A stretch of 20,529 bases of DNA, taken from contig CALIJI010000002.1 of NCBI GenBank assembly GCA_938017895.1, positions 1-20,529 of the forward strand. The letters run 5' to 3'. How positions within the stretch are numbered: position 1 is the stretch's first letter; every line of letters starts with the position of its first letter. The position numbers and the translations under genes were made by a program. The notes under the pieces were generated by a model. It made no database searches. It was not told the origin of the DNA and worked only from the letters and a program-made list of their open reading frames with translations. Source of the stretch: an uncultured bacterium (lineage in GTDB: Bacteria > Patescibacteriota > Saccharimonadia > Saccharimonadales > Saccharimonadaceae). Positions 1 through 7,245 of this stretch are shown here, piece after piece.

Positions 1-8
1 AAAAACAC

Positions 9-1712
9 ATGAACAGAACTTTGACAATTTCAGATTATAGACAAGTAGATACTTCGAAACTTTCAGATATTACAGTGGTTTATTGTCGCTTAAGTCAAGA
101 CGATGGACTGGAAGGAGATAGTAACTCGATTATCAATCAGAAGAAAATTCTGCTTGATGTAGTGATAAGAGAAAATCTCCCTAATCCTATTTTGTTTGTC
201 GATGATGGCTTTAGTGGCACAAATTTTGACCGTCCAGCTATTTCAGAAGCTATTAGATTGGTGGAAAATCGGCAAGTTTCAAACTTCGTCGTTAAGGATT
301 TAAGCCGTTTGGGTCGCTCTTATATCAAGGTTGGTCAACTAACGGAAATCACCTTTCCTAGTTTTGACGTCCGCTTCATCGCCTTAAATGACGGTGTGGA
401 TTCAAATAAGCCTAATGAAACTAATTCTATTTTCTTGCCAATCAAGAGTTTAATGGACGAAATGTATGCGGCGGATACTAGTAAGAAGATTCGAGCGGTG
501 GTGCAAGCTAAAGCGAGAGCTGGTGAGCGAGTAACTACTAATCCACCTTACGGCTATCTCAAAGATTCAAACAATCCTAAAAATTGGATTATTGACCCAG
601 TTGCCAGTGAAGTTGTGAAGCGGATTTTTCAGGAAGCGAAAAGCGGAAAAAGTCTTTCAGAAATTTCGAAAGGGTTGGAAAATGACAAAATTTTCAAGCC
701 AGACCGCCACCGAATCGAAATAGGTTTAAAACCCATTTCCGCCAGCTCAAATGTTGAGAGCTTGCCTTATTTTTGGACGAGAGAGACTCTAAGTAATATT
801 TTAGGACGTGAAGAATATATTGGACATACGGTTAATCTTCGTACACGGAAAAAATCTTATAAAGACAAACGTAAACTAGATAACCCAAAAGAAGCTTGGC
901 TGATTTTCAGAAATACTCATGAAGCGATAATCGACCAAGAGACTTTCGATATTGTTCAAAAAATGCGAAGTCATAAGCGCTCTAATCAACGGTATAAAAA
1001 TCGGATTGGTCATGAAAATTTGTTTGCAGGATTAGTTTTTTGTGGAACTTGTGGGCGAAAGCATTATTTTTGCCCACAAGAGAAAAATGGACTCAACCAC
1101 GACCACTACAAGTGTTCTGGCTACCGTAAGCTGATTGATGGTTGTGAAAATCCACACTACATTCAAAAATCCGCCCTGATTGAGATTGTAAGCGACAAAC
1201 TTCGTCAAACTATCCACGAGTGCCAATTAGACCAAGAAACCTTTTTGAAGAAGCTAGAACAGCAAAGCCAAGCTCAATTCAGCAAAGATAACAAGCGCCA
1301 GCAACTGCAACTTCAAAAGGACGAATACCGTTCTAAAGAGATTGACCGCATTATCCAAAAACTTTACGAAGATAATCTACTTGGCAAAATTTCAGATGAA
1401 CGCTTTGTGAAGCTAAGTCAGAGCTACGAAGAAGAACAGAAACAACTTCAAACTTCCATTTCTGACTTAACCGAAAAACTCACCAAACAACAAGAAGATA
1501 GCTTGAATATCTCCAAGTTTATGGCGAGAATTTCGAAATATACAGAGCTACCAGAACTAACCGTCGAAATAGTGAATGAGTTGATTGATAAGATTGTAAT
1601 TCACAAGCCAACTGGCACGAAATGTAATCGTGTTATTCAGATTGACATTTATTATAATTTCATCGGAAAACTAAACAACGAAAAAAGCGAGCCAAACAAA
1701 TTGGCTCGCTAA
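9..1712 (+). CDS. Large serine recombinase (TnpX/TndX-like site-specific integrase)
   Basis: A 567-residue DNA recombinase that would cut and rejoin attachment sites through a serine-DNA link to integrate or excise a mobile element. The resolvase-type catalytic domain is at the N-terminus: YCRLSQDDG carries the nucleophile Ser29, and VKDLSRLGRS (about 95-104) is the conserved arginine-rich helix. The recombinase domain follows (NPPYGYLKD near 178-186). A zinc ribbon has Cys345/Cys348 and Cys369/Cys379. A charged coiled coil spans about 405-490, and a C-terminal DUF4368-like segment contains KIVIHKP and YYNFIG. The length is normal for the family. The first ATG lies 8 bases from the edge, so neither a ribosome site nor an upstream extension can be judged. 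The family is typical of Firmicutes conjugative and mobilisable elements, which suggests transfer. The last codons overlap an inverted repeat that terminates transcription from the opposite strand. Confidence 0.93.
   Translation: MNRTLTISDYRQVDTSKLSDITVVYCRLSQDDGLEGDSNSIINQKKILLDVVIRENLPNPILFVDDGFSGTNFDRPAISEAIRLVENRQVSNFVVKDLSRLGRSYIKVGQLTEITFPSFDVRFIALNDGVDSNKPNETNSIFLPIKSLMDEMYAADTSKKIRAVVQAKARAGERVTTNPPYGYLKDSNNPKNWIIDPVASEVVKRIFQEAKSGKSLSEISKGLENDKIFKPDRHRIEIGLKPISASSNVESLPYFWTRETLSNILGREEYIGHTVNLRTRKKSYKDKRKLDNPKEAWLIFRNTHEAIIDQETFDIVQKMRSHKRSNQRYKNRIGHENLFAGLVFCGTCGRKHYFCPQEKNGLNHDHYKCSGYRKLIDGCENPHYIQKSALIEIVSDKLRQTIHECQLDQETFLKKLEQQSQAQFSKDNKRQQLQLQKDEYRSKEIDRIIQKLYEDNLLGKISDERFVKLSQSYEEEQKQLQTSISDLTEKLTKQQEDSLNISKFMARISKYTELPELTVEIVNELIDKIVIHKPTGTKCNRVIQIDIYYNFIGKLNNEKSEPNKLAR
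1681..1710 (-). terminator. Intrinsic terminator of the pilin 1 transcript, inside the recombinase 3' end
   Basis: A perfect 10-bp stem (AGCGAGCCAA at 1686-1695 with TTGGCTCGCT at 1701-1710) and 5-nt loop. Read on the minus strand it is followed by six T, which makes it a terminator for transcription coming leftward from pilin 1. On the plus strand it is followed only by AATATT, so it is weaker there. It encodes the last residues of the recombinase. Confidence 0.75.
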
Positions 1713-1781
1713 TATTAACCCAAATAACCAAACTGCTGGGTGTCAGGTCAGCTCTAGAGAGTCCTTTTTATTTAAGCGATA

Positions 1782-2249
1782 CTAGTTGTTTAAGCAGTAT
1801 GTACCGCCGCCCTCAAGTTGCATTCGTAAAGCAACTTTTCGACCGCCCTGATTGCCTGTTAAACCGTTACCATTACATACGCTTCCTATTGCATATTGGA
1901 TTTGGTTATTTCTTTCATTAGTATTGTAGTTACCAACTGGATCGCCTTGAACGAAAGTATAACCTTTACCACTCGGATCTTCGAATTGATCATTATTAGA
2001 CCTTAGATACTCATTTACCAATGCTCCATTAGCTTCAGCTAATGTTGGGATTGCTCCACGCCTGTTAGCCTGGAATGAGTTAATTGCAGACTGAACACGG
2101 CTCAAGTCATTCTTTCGTTGTGTATCTCGTTGGCTACGCTGTAGGGCAGGTAGTGCCAAGAAGACCATCAAGAAGATAAGTCCGGCAATTGCAAGCACAA
2201 GCACGACTTCAATAATTGTGAAACCTTTTTTAGTTTGTAATTTGTTCAT
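1782..2249 (-). CDS. Type IV pilin-like protein (pilin 1)
   Basis: A 155-residue prepilin. The short basic leader ends in KKG, with predicted prepilin-peptidase cleavage between Gly9 and Phe10. FTIIE follows, with the conserved Glu at mature position 5 (Glu14), then a hydrophobic helix to about residue 34. A polar segment (QRSQRDTQRKNDL) comes next. The C-terminal domain has two cysteines, in SVCNG and TYCLNN, placed as in the disulfide loop of type IV pilins. It would be exported, processed and assembled into a surface pilus. The ATG at 2249 is preceded by a clear Shine-Dalgarno AGAAAGGTGG. A paralogue at 8196-8807 is almost identical over the first 50 residues and unrelated in the C-terminal domain. 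No pilus assembly genes lie nearby. Confidence 0.88.
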   Translation of the reverse strand: MNKLQTKKGFTIIEVVLVLAIAGLIFLMVFLALPALQRSQRDTQRKNDLSRVQSAINSFQANRRGAIPTLAEANGALVNEYLRSNNDQFEDPSGKGYTFVQGDPVGNYNTNERNNQIQYAIGSVCNGNGLTGNQGGRKVALRMQLEGGGTYCLNN

Positions 2250-2300
2250 TGTGAAATTTCCACCTTTCTATGAACTTTAATTATTATTGGTATTTTTATT

Positions 2301-2352
2301 TACGGCAGTTTCCGTATGCTTTAATTAAACCACAAGCAAAATAAAAAAGCAA
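2301..2352 (-). promoter_or_regulatory. Pilin 1 promoter and 5'-terminal hairpin
   Basis: On the minus strand TTGCTT (2347-2352), a 17-base spacer and TGG-TTTAAT (-10 at 2324-2329, with an extended -10 TG) place the start near 2317. The transcript would begin with a small hairpin TACGG/CCGTA (2301-2316) and run about 65 nt to the ATG. The -35 overlaps a weak A/T-rich hairpin. Confidence 0.55.
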
Positions 2353-2360
2353 GCTTTTTT
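2343..2360. terminator. Possible weak bidirectional terminator behind the YbaK-like gene
   Basis: AAAAAAGC and GCTTTTTT form an 8-bp, mostly A-T stem with a 2-base loop. It lies downstream of the YbaK-like gene on minus and is followed there by further T. It is weak and overlaps the pilin 1 -35. Otherwise 2361-2473 is AT-rich with nothing recognisable. Confidence 0.3.
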
Positions 2361-2473
2361 AAGCTAATTTTAAGAAAATCTCACAAAATAAAAAACTAAT
2401 CTGTAAATCTATCTGGAAACAATCTTCTTAGCTTAAAATAGTCCCAAAATATAGTTAGATTAGTTTATGATTT

Positions 2474-2953
2474 TTATAAAATACTGCGATAATTCAAGCG
2501 CTTTGCCACGCGCCAAGAACCAATTGCGTCAGAATCAAAACACTTAATCTCCCCGTTTCGAATCGAGGCGATTTCAACGAGGGCAGGGTTATAAAGAACC
2601 TGTGTTTTATAAAAACGTAGTTCTTCGCTAGAAATATGCTCACGAGCCGGAAAAATCCGCAAAAATTGGGCTCGAGCGTGCTCTAAAAAATAATCCTCCA
2701 AGCCATTTGGCGGAAAAAATTTAGCCGGCTTAAGATTCATTTTAGTAAGAGATTTGGAAATATCACCCAAAGTTAAGCGCGCCTCACCCGAGATAAACGC
2801 ATAAAGCTTTTGATTTTTAGAACGAAAAATAAGAACCTCAGTAGAATAACTCACTGGCAAATTGCGAGCAATAATTTCTTCGAAATTAAGTTTTACTGCA
2901 AAATGTTTTTGAATAAATTCTTCGAGATTTTTGTCCGTATAAGCGTTTGACAT
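2474..2953 (-). CDS. YbaK/aminoacyl-tRNA-deacylase-like domain protein
   Basis: A 159-residue soluble protein. Its order of elements resembles the YbaK/ProX aminoacyl-tRNA editing family: a strand with KLYAFISGEARLTL, a helix with SKSLTKMNLK, then a late strand pair around VLYNPALVEIASIRNGEI. That family hydrolyses misacylated tRNA. The catalytic signature is not certain by eye, so the function is tentative. The ATG at 2953 was chosen because a minus-strand TATAAT (2960-2965) ends exactly 6 nt before it, and because a longer reading would run back through the terminator at 2983-3007. There is no Shine-Dalgarno, so the mRNA is probably leaderless. It is an independent unit between two terminators. 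Confidence 0.6.
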   Translation of the reverse strand: MSNAYTDKNLEEFIQKHFAVKLNFEEIIARNLPVSYSTEVLIFRSKNQKLYAFISGEARLTLGDISKSLTKMNLKPAKFFPPNGLEDYFLEHARAQFLRIFPAREHISSEELRFYKTQVLYNPALVEIASIRNGEIKCFDSDAIGSWRVAKRLNYRSIL

Positions 2954-2959
2954 AGTCAA

Positions 2960-2965
2960 ATTATA
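2960..2965 (-). promoter_or_regulatory. -10 element of the YbaK-like gene (leaderless start)
   Basis: TATAAT on minus, 6 nt from the ATG. The usual +7 start would fall on the A of the ATG. The -35 region is only a T-rich run. Confidence 0.5.
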
Positions 2966-2982
2966 CCAGATTTCAGAAAAAG

Positions 2983-3007
2983 AAAAAAGCCCCGTACGAG
3001 ACGGAGC
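2983..3007 (-). terminator. Intrinsic terminator after the 129-residue orphan gene
   Basis: On minus, GCTCCGT/ACGGGGC (7 bp, one G-T pair, loop CTCGT) is followed by TTTTTTCTTTTT. It lies 11 nt after the stop codon of the gene at 3019-3408. Confidence 0.85.
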
Positions 3008-3018
3008 CAGCAATAAGC

Positions 3019-3408
3019 TTAGATCTGGATAGTAGAATCTATAGAATTTAACCGACTCAACAAATCAGTATAAATACCATCCGGAATGTTGGATCTAGCT
3101 CCTATGATATAGGTTATATCATCAGGGCTATCCCTATCGATAGAAAATAGCAAAATCCTATTTCGCGATTTTCTATGCTTCCCATCAGGAAAGTAATCAA
3201 ATCTGATCTCTTCCAGTGAAAAGAACCCTAGTTCGAAGTTGTATAAGACTTCGAAAATTTTTCCAGGCAGATAGACACGAGTGAAAAATTCTTTCCCCGT
3301 ATCTATTTGGTCATCAAACCCAGATGGACATATAAATCCATACCTAGTTAACACATCCACAATCGCTTGTGATTGTGGAGTATTCATTATAGCTCGATCA
3401 GTAGCCAT
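3019..3408 (-). CDS. Orphan protein, 129 residues, unknown function
   Basis: I do not recognise a family. The product is soluble, mixed alpha/beta, without a signal peptide or membrane segment. An N-terminal helix (about 8-22) is followed by strand-like segments around EFFTRVYLPG, FEVLYNFELGFFSLEEIRFDYFPDG and NRILLFSI, and a C-terminal helix. The start is taken as the ATG at 3408, preceded by Shine-Dalgarno AAAAAAGGTGGG. An in-frame GTG four codons earlier sits inside that site and is unlikely. It has its own promoter and terminator. The promoter-hairpin-GGTGG layout resembles that of the orphan genes at 16095 and 17929. Confidence 0.75.
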   Translation of the reverse strand: MATDRAIMNTPQSQAIVDVLTRYGFICPSGFDDQIDTGKEFFTRVYLPGKIFEVLYNFELGFFSLEEIRFDYFPDGKHRKSRNRILLFSIDRDSPDDITYIIGARSNIPDGIYTDLLSRLNSIDSTIQI

Positions 3409-3434
3409 AAAATCACCCACCTTTTTTATTTTTT

Positions 3435-3492
3435 GCGTAAATGAAATCTACGCTTATAAAATGTATTTTATCATAAAATAAATAAAAATCAA
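3435..3492 (-). promoter_or_regulatory. Promoter and 5' hairpin of the 129-residue gene
   Basis: On minus, TTGATT (3487-3492), a 16-base spacer and TGA-TAAAAT (-10 at 3465-3470) put the start near 3458. The predicted transcript opens almost at once with a GCGTA/TACGC hairpin (3435-3453), then an A-rich linker and AAGGTGGG. Confidence 0.55.
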
Positions 3493-3517
3493 CACGACGC
3501 ATTTTTACGTAATCGTG

Positions 3518-3523
3518 TATAAT
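3518..3523 (+). promoter_or_regulatory. -10 element of pcrA (leaderless start)
   Basis: A perfect TATAAT ends 6 nt before the ATG at 3530, so transcription should begin at or next to the start codon. No convincing -35 is present. An in-frame GTG at 3515 overlaps this box and is rejected as a start. Confidence 0.6.
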
Positions 3524-3529
3524 ATATTC

Positions 3530-5761
3530 ATGGATATTTTAACAGGGCTTAATCCGCGCCAAGCCGAAGTCGTAAAAAATGGCGACGGACCAATGTTGGT
3601 TTTAGCTGGTGCGGGGAGCGGAAAAACAAAAACTCTCACTCACCGCATTGCGTGGCTAATAGCGCACGGAGTAGCTAGCGAGCGGATTTTAGCGGTAACT
3701 TTCACTAATAAAGCCGCCAAAGAAATGCGCCAACGTCTAGCTGAGCTACTTGGCAAAAATGCCGACGATCGATTTTTTATGCCTTGGATGGGAACTTTTC
3801 ACGGAATTTGTGTTAAAATCCTACGCTTAAAAGGCGAATCAATCGGCGTAGCAAAAAATTTCGTAATTTATGATGAAGATGACCGCCGAGCTTTGATCAA
3901 AAAAATCATCAAAGATTTGAATTATGACAGCAAAAATATTAAACCGCAGTCTGTTAGCGCAGCAATTTCAAAAGCCAAAAACGAACTGATTTCCGCCGAA
4001 AGCTACGCCGAAACCGCCAATTGGGGATTTGAGCAAAAAGTTGCCGAGATTTTTGTGCACTATGAACAGGCACGACATAAAGCTAATGCACTTGATTTTG
4101 ACGATTTACTATCTGAAACGGTTCGACTTTTGCGTGATAATCTTGAAGTTCGTAAATTTTTCCGCGATAAATTTGAGCATATTTTGATTGACGAGTATCA
4201 GGATACTAACGCCGCTCAATATGCGATAGTTAAAATGCTAGTAAATGATCGTCAAAATATTTGTGTGGTTGGGGACGACTGGCAAAGTATTTATTCTTGG
4301 CGTGGGGCTGATTTTACTAATATTTTGAATTTTGAGCGCGATTTTAAAGGAACAAAAGTTATTAAACTAGAGCAAAATTATCGTTCAACTGAGAATATTT
4401 TAAACGCAGCTCACAACGTAATTATGAAAAACGAAATCCGTAGTGACAAAAAACTTTTCACCGAGCTTGGTTCAGGTGAGCCCGTCAAAGTTGTAAATTC
4501 ACGCGACGAACAGGAAGAGGCTGCTAAAATTGCTTCCAAAATTTACAGTGAAAAAAATCTCAAATTACGCCATTACGCTGATTTTGCGATTCTTTACCGC
4601 ACCAATTCGCAGTCGCGTGCACTAGAAGAGGCTTTGCGGCACATGAGTATCGATTATAAAATCTTTGGCGGGATTCGCTTTTACGATCGCAAGGTTGTTA
4701 AAGATCTACTAGCTTACTTACGTGTAATTTATAATCCGTTAGACCGAGTAGCTTTTGAACGAATTGCTAATACGCCAGCGCGTGGCTTGGGTAAAGTTTC
4801 ATTAGATAAATTCTTGAATTGGCAAGCCGAAAACGGATTAGATTTAATAGCATCTCTCCTTACAATTGACGGGATTTCAACAATGTCAGCGCGCGCCAGA
4901 AATTCATTGCGTAATTTGGGCGAAATTTTTCGTGAATGTCAAATCTTAGATCAAAATTCTGCCAGCCCAGCCGAAATTCTTGAAAAAATTCTAGCCCGAA
5001 CCAATTATAAAAATGCCGAAAAACTAACAGAAGCCGAGCAAGAAGATAAAGAAGATAATATTGGCGAGTTGATTTCTGATGCTAAAATCTACGCTGATCT
5101 AGCTGGCTTCCTTGAAAACGCTGCTTTGATGAGCTCTAACGATACTGAAAGCGACGATCAAGTTTCCTTAATGACTCTCCATAGCGCAAAAGGTTTGGAA
5201 TTTCCAGTCGTTTTTCTAGCAGGAATGGAAGAAGGCCTTTTCCCGCACAGCCGAGTTTTTGATAGCGATAAAAGTGAGCTAGAAGAAGAACGCCGTCTTT
5301 GCTATGTCGGAATGACTCGTGCGCGCGAAGAATTAATTCTTAGTTATGCCGATTCGCGTGCAGTTTTCGGACAGCGTAATTATGGTTCACCAAGCCGATT
5401 TATTACTGATGCCGGATTGGGAACTGAGCCAGAATTTAACGATTGGCGAGAAAAAAATACAAATACCGCTTGGGGAAATAATTGGCAGGCGCAACTACAT
5501 AGCCTGAGCGGTCAAAATAAATGGAGCGATGGAATTGACAATAACACCGACGAATTTGATGGATTTGATCAAGATTTTTCGACGGATGATTTTGACGAAT
5601 ATTATAATCAAAATTCACTAAAAATTGACGATAGAGTCCGCTCACCAGCCTTCGGTGATGGTAAAGTGCGCGAAATCGATGGCTCCGCTATCGAGATTGA
5701 GTTCGCTAACGGAAAAATACGCAAGCTCAACGCCGAATATGCTCGGTTAGAAAAAATCTAG
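3530..5761 (+). CDS. pcrA: ATP-dependent 3'-5' DNA helicase PcrA/UvrD
   Basis: A 743-residue superfamily 1A helicase for nucleotide-excision repair, clearing replication blocks and stripping recombinase filaments. All family motifs appear in order: Q motif LNPRQ (8-11), Walker A AGAGSGKT (26-33), Ia TFTNKAAKEM, TFHG, Walker B/DExx LIDEYQDT, III GDDWQSIYSWRGAD, IV EQNYRSTENIL, V MTLHSAKGLEFPVVF, and VI RLCYVGMTRAREEL. The last 45 residues (DDRVRSPAFGDGKV to the end) match the Tudor-like C-terminal domain of Gram-positive PcrA, after an acidic linker rich in D and N. Length is normal. It is transcribed alone, divergently from the orphan gene at 3408. No clear terminator follows; a 5-bp hairpin TATGT/ACATA lies just after the TAG. 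Confidence 0.97.
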   Translation: MDILTGLNPRQAEVVKNGDGPMLVLAGAGSGKTKTLTHRIAWLIAHGVASERILAVTFTNKAAKEMRQRLAELLGKNADDRFFMPWMGTFHGICVKILRLKGESIGVAKNFVIYDEDDRRALIKKIIKDLNYDSKNIKPQSVSAAISKAKNELISAESYAETANWGFEQKVAEIFVHYEQARHKANALDFDDLLSETVRLLRDNLEVRKFFRDKFEHILIDEYQDTNAAQYAIVKMLVNDRQNICVVGDDWQSIYSWRGADFTNILNFERDFKGTKVIKLEQNYRSTENILNAAHNVIMKNEIRSDKKLFTELGSGEPVKVVNSRDEQEEAAKIASKIYSEKNLKLRHYADFAILYRTNSQSRALEEALRHMSIDYKIFGGIRFYDRKVVKDLLAYLRVIYNPLDRVAFERIANTPARGLGKVSLDKFLNWQAENGLDLIASLLTIDGISTMSARARNSLRNLGEIFRECQILDQNSASPAEILEKILARTNYKNAEKLTEAEQEDKEDNIGELISDAKIYADLAGFLENAALMSSNDTESDDQVSLMTLHSAKGLEFPVVFLAGMEEGLFPHSRVFDSDKSELEEERRLCYVGMTRAREELILSYADSRAVFGQRNYGSPSRFITDAGLGTEPEFNDWREKNTNTAWGNNWQAQLHSLSGQNKWSDGIDNNTDEFDGFDQDFSTDDFDEYYNQNSLKIDDRVRSPAFGDGKVREIDGSAIEIEFANGKIRKLNAEYARLEKI

Positions 5762-5804
5762 TATGTCAAAACATAAAGCCCTTATAATAAGATTATAAAA
5801 ATTC

Positions 5805-5833
5805 TTGACTTTTAGTATAGGTTGTTTTATAAT
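5805..5833 (+). promoter_or_regulatory. Promoter of the intergenic RNA
   Basis: TTGACT (5805-5810), a 17-base spacer, TATAAT (5828-5833). This is the best sigma-70-type promoter in the window by match to consensus. The predicted start is near 5840, exactly where the first helix of the RNA begins. Confidence 0.85.
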
Positions 5834-5839
5834 AAAAAT

Positions 5840-6011
5840 GTTCATTTGGAGTTTAAAAATAAGGGGAATGCCAACCTGAGTAGGAGCCTCCAATTGAACA
5901 AACCGCACCTTTCACCTCCTTTCTTTTTTAATTACGAGAATGAGTATATTCCCGAAAGAGAAAAACCTATGGTGCGGGGGTTTCCGTTCAGCATTAGCTG
6001 AGCGGTTTTTT
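5840..6011 (+). ncRNA. Structured non-coding RNA of about 170 nt with anti-Shine-Dalgarno segment, family not recognised
   Basis: This stretch has its own promoter and terminator and no plausible protein. Helix 1 starts at +1: GTTCATTTGGAG (5840-5851) pairs with CTCCAATTGAAC (5888-5899) with one T-T mismatch. It closes a 36-nt internal region containing GGGGAATGCC and a small CCT/AGG hairpin. Helix 2 pairs AAACCGCACC (5900-5909) with GGTGCGG (5971-5977) and TTT (5981-5983) across a GGG bulge. Its large loop holds TCACCTCCTTTCT (5912-5924), identical to the usual 3' tail of 16S rRNA (known sequence). The terminator hairpin follows directly. It does not match 6S, tmRNA, RNase P, SRP RNA or the ydaO riboswitch signatures that I could check. 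A leader for the next gene is the alternative, but that gene has a promoter of its own after the terminator. Confidence 0.72.
5984..6011 (+). terminator. Intrinsic terminator of the intergenic RNA
   Basis: CCGTTCAGC (5984-5992) pairs with GCTGAGCGG (5997-6005), 9 bp with one G-T, loop ATTA, followed by six T. It falls before the promoter of the G5 gene and so separates the two transcripts. Confidence 0.9.
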
Positions 6012-6014
6012 AAT

Positions 6015-6043
6015 TTGCTTTGCGAAATTATTTATGCTAAAAT
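6015..6043 (+). promoter_or_regulatory. Promoter of the G5/transglycosylase gene
   Basis: TTGCTT (6015-6020), a 17-base spacer, and TGC-TAAAAT (-10 at 6038-6043, extended -10). The -10 ends 10 nt before the ATG at 6054, leaving a 5' UTR of only a few bases. Confidence 0.7.
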
Positions 6044-6053
6044 AAAAACATTG

Positions 6054-7244
6054 ATGTTTGGGAAAATTATTAAGTATCCTGTTAAATCTAGGCGACAACA
6101 AAACTTTATTATATCTATAAGCGCCACACTGGCAATTGCTGGCGGATTTTTATTCCTTCAATCGCTTAAACCAGCCGTAGCTAAAGGCGAAGGCGCAAAA
6201 ATTATTAATGTTTTCGAAAATGGAGCTCGAACTTCTTTCAAAACTAACGCCGCAACAATTGGTGACGCATTAAAGGAGCAGGGAATATCTGTATCTCAAG
6301 AAGATAATGTGGAGCCTCGTCTTAGTGAGCAGCTCACCGACACTATTTATAATGTTAATATTTATCGCGCCAATCCTTTCATAATTGAAGACGGCGCCAC
6401 TCGACGCAAAGTAATGACGGCCGCCAAAACTTCACGCAAGATCGCCGAATCCGCAGGTCTATCTCTTCATAAAGAAGACCTTGTTCTACCTCAAAGCTCA
6501 AATAACTTTCTTGAAGATGGAGCCGCAACCGTATTAGTAATCAAACGTGCAAAAGAAATTACAGTCAAACTATTCGGCAAAACTCAAATTTTAAGAACTC
6601 AAGCTGACACTATTGCAGATTTTTTGAAAGAGAAAAACATTAAACTATCAGCTCAAGATCAGCTTTCAAAAGATTTAAATAGCCCTCTCAAAAACGGTGA
6701 TTCTTTTGAAATATGGCGAAACGGCAAGCAAACGATTAACGTCGAAGAAGATATTGCTTTTAGCGTTGAAAAAATCCAAGACGCAAGCAAAGATAGTAGT
6801 TATCGAGAAGTTAGAGAAAAGGGTGAAAATGGCAAAAAAACCGTCACCTACGAAGTTAATATTAAGAATGGAGTCGAAACAGAACGTAAAAAAATCAATG
6901 AAGTAGAAATTAAAGCTGCTAAAAAACAAGTTGAAGTTGTCGGCACAAAAATCAATCTCCCAGCTGGTTCGCACGAAGATTGGATGGCGGCAGCCGGAAT
7001 TTCCCCAAATGATTACGGCTATGTTAATTATATTATAAACAAGGAATCAAGCTGGCGAACAACTGCCTCAAACGGAAGATATTTTGGATTAGGTCAGACA
7101 AATCTCGCCGCTCTATCTGGAGCATGTCCAAATTGGCAAAGCGACCCAGTATGTCAGTTACGCTTTTTCTCTGGCTATGCAAGTAGTCGCTACGGATCAT
7201 GGAGCGGAGCGTATTCCGCATGGAAAGCTAAAGGTTGGTGGTAA
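6054..7244 (+). CDS. Secreted G5/DUF348 domain protein with C-terminal lysozyme-like transglycosylase
   Basis: A 396-residue cell-wall protein of the YabE/RpfB style. The basic N-terminus (KSRRQQ) leads into a hydrophobic signal or anchor (about 17-38) ending PAVA. Three DUF348-like repeats follow, each with a TIGDALKEQG-type core. A G5 domain spans roughly residues 235-300 (YREVREKGENGKKTVTYEV and the following KKI segment). The last 75 residues resemble the lysozyme-like domain of aggregation-promoting and Rpf-type proteins: INKESSW with the likely catalytic Glu, YFGLGQ, and the ending YGSWSGAYSAWKAKGWW. Expected role: peptidoglycan cleavage at the surface. The start at 6054 follows from the promoter; a longer reading from 5940 would translate the non-coding RNA and its terminator. 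It is followed after 1 nt by rsmA, the same pairing of a YabE-type gene with rsmA as in Bacillus (known). Confidence 0.88.
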   Translation: MFGKIIKYPVKSRRQQNFIISISATLAIAGGFLFLQSLKPAVAKGEGAKIINVFENGARTSFKTNAATIGDALKEQGISVSQEDNVEPRLSEQLTDTIYNVNIYRANPFIIEDGATRRKVMTAAKTSRKIAESAGLSLHKEDLVLPQSSNNFLEDGAATVLVIKRAKEITVKLFGKTQILRTQADTIADFLKEKNIKLSAQDQLSKDLNSPLKNGDSFEIWRNGKQTINVEEDIAFSVEKIQDASKDSSYREVREKGENGKKTVTYEVNIKNGVETERKKINEVEIKAAKKQVEVVGTKINLPAGSHEDWMAAAGISPNDYGYVNYIINKESSWRTTASNGRYFGLGQTNLAALSGACPNWQSDPVCQLRFFSGYASSRYGSWSGAYSAWKAKGWW

Positions 7245-7245
7245 A

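Noticed and set aside
5760..5920. A minus-strand reading of about 53 codons starting at a GTG behind GGAGG and running back into the pcrA end
   Set aside because: The composition looks like AT-rich noise, and it would run antisense through a near-consensus plus-strand promoter and overlap pcrA. The plus-strand RNA with terminator explains the purine/pyrimidine run better.
5840..5990. Cyclic di-AMP (ydaO) riboswitch, sometimes found before Rpf-type genes
   Set aside because: The conserved ydaO blocks are not present, and the terminator plus a separate downstream promoter argue against a cis-acting leader.
5940..6053. N-terminal extension of the G5 protein from an upstream ATG
   Set aside because: It would translate the second helix and terminator of the non-coding RNA; a promoter lies after it, and the ATG at 6054 begins a normal signal sequence.
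7177..7245. Longer start for rsmA
   Set aside because: It would overlap the G5 gene by 68 bases; the ATG at 7246 sits 1 nt past that stop with a suitable purine-rich site.
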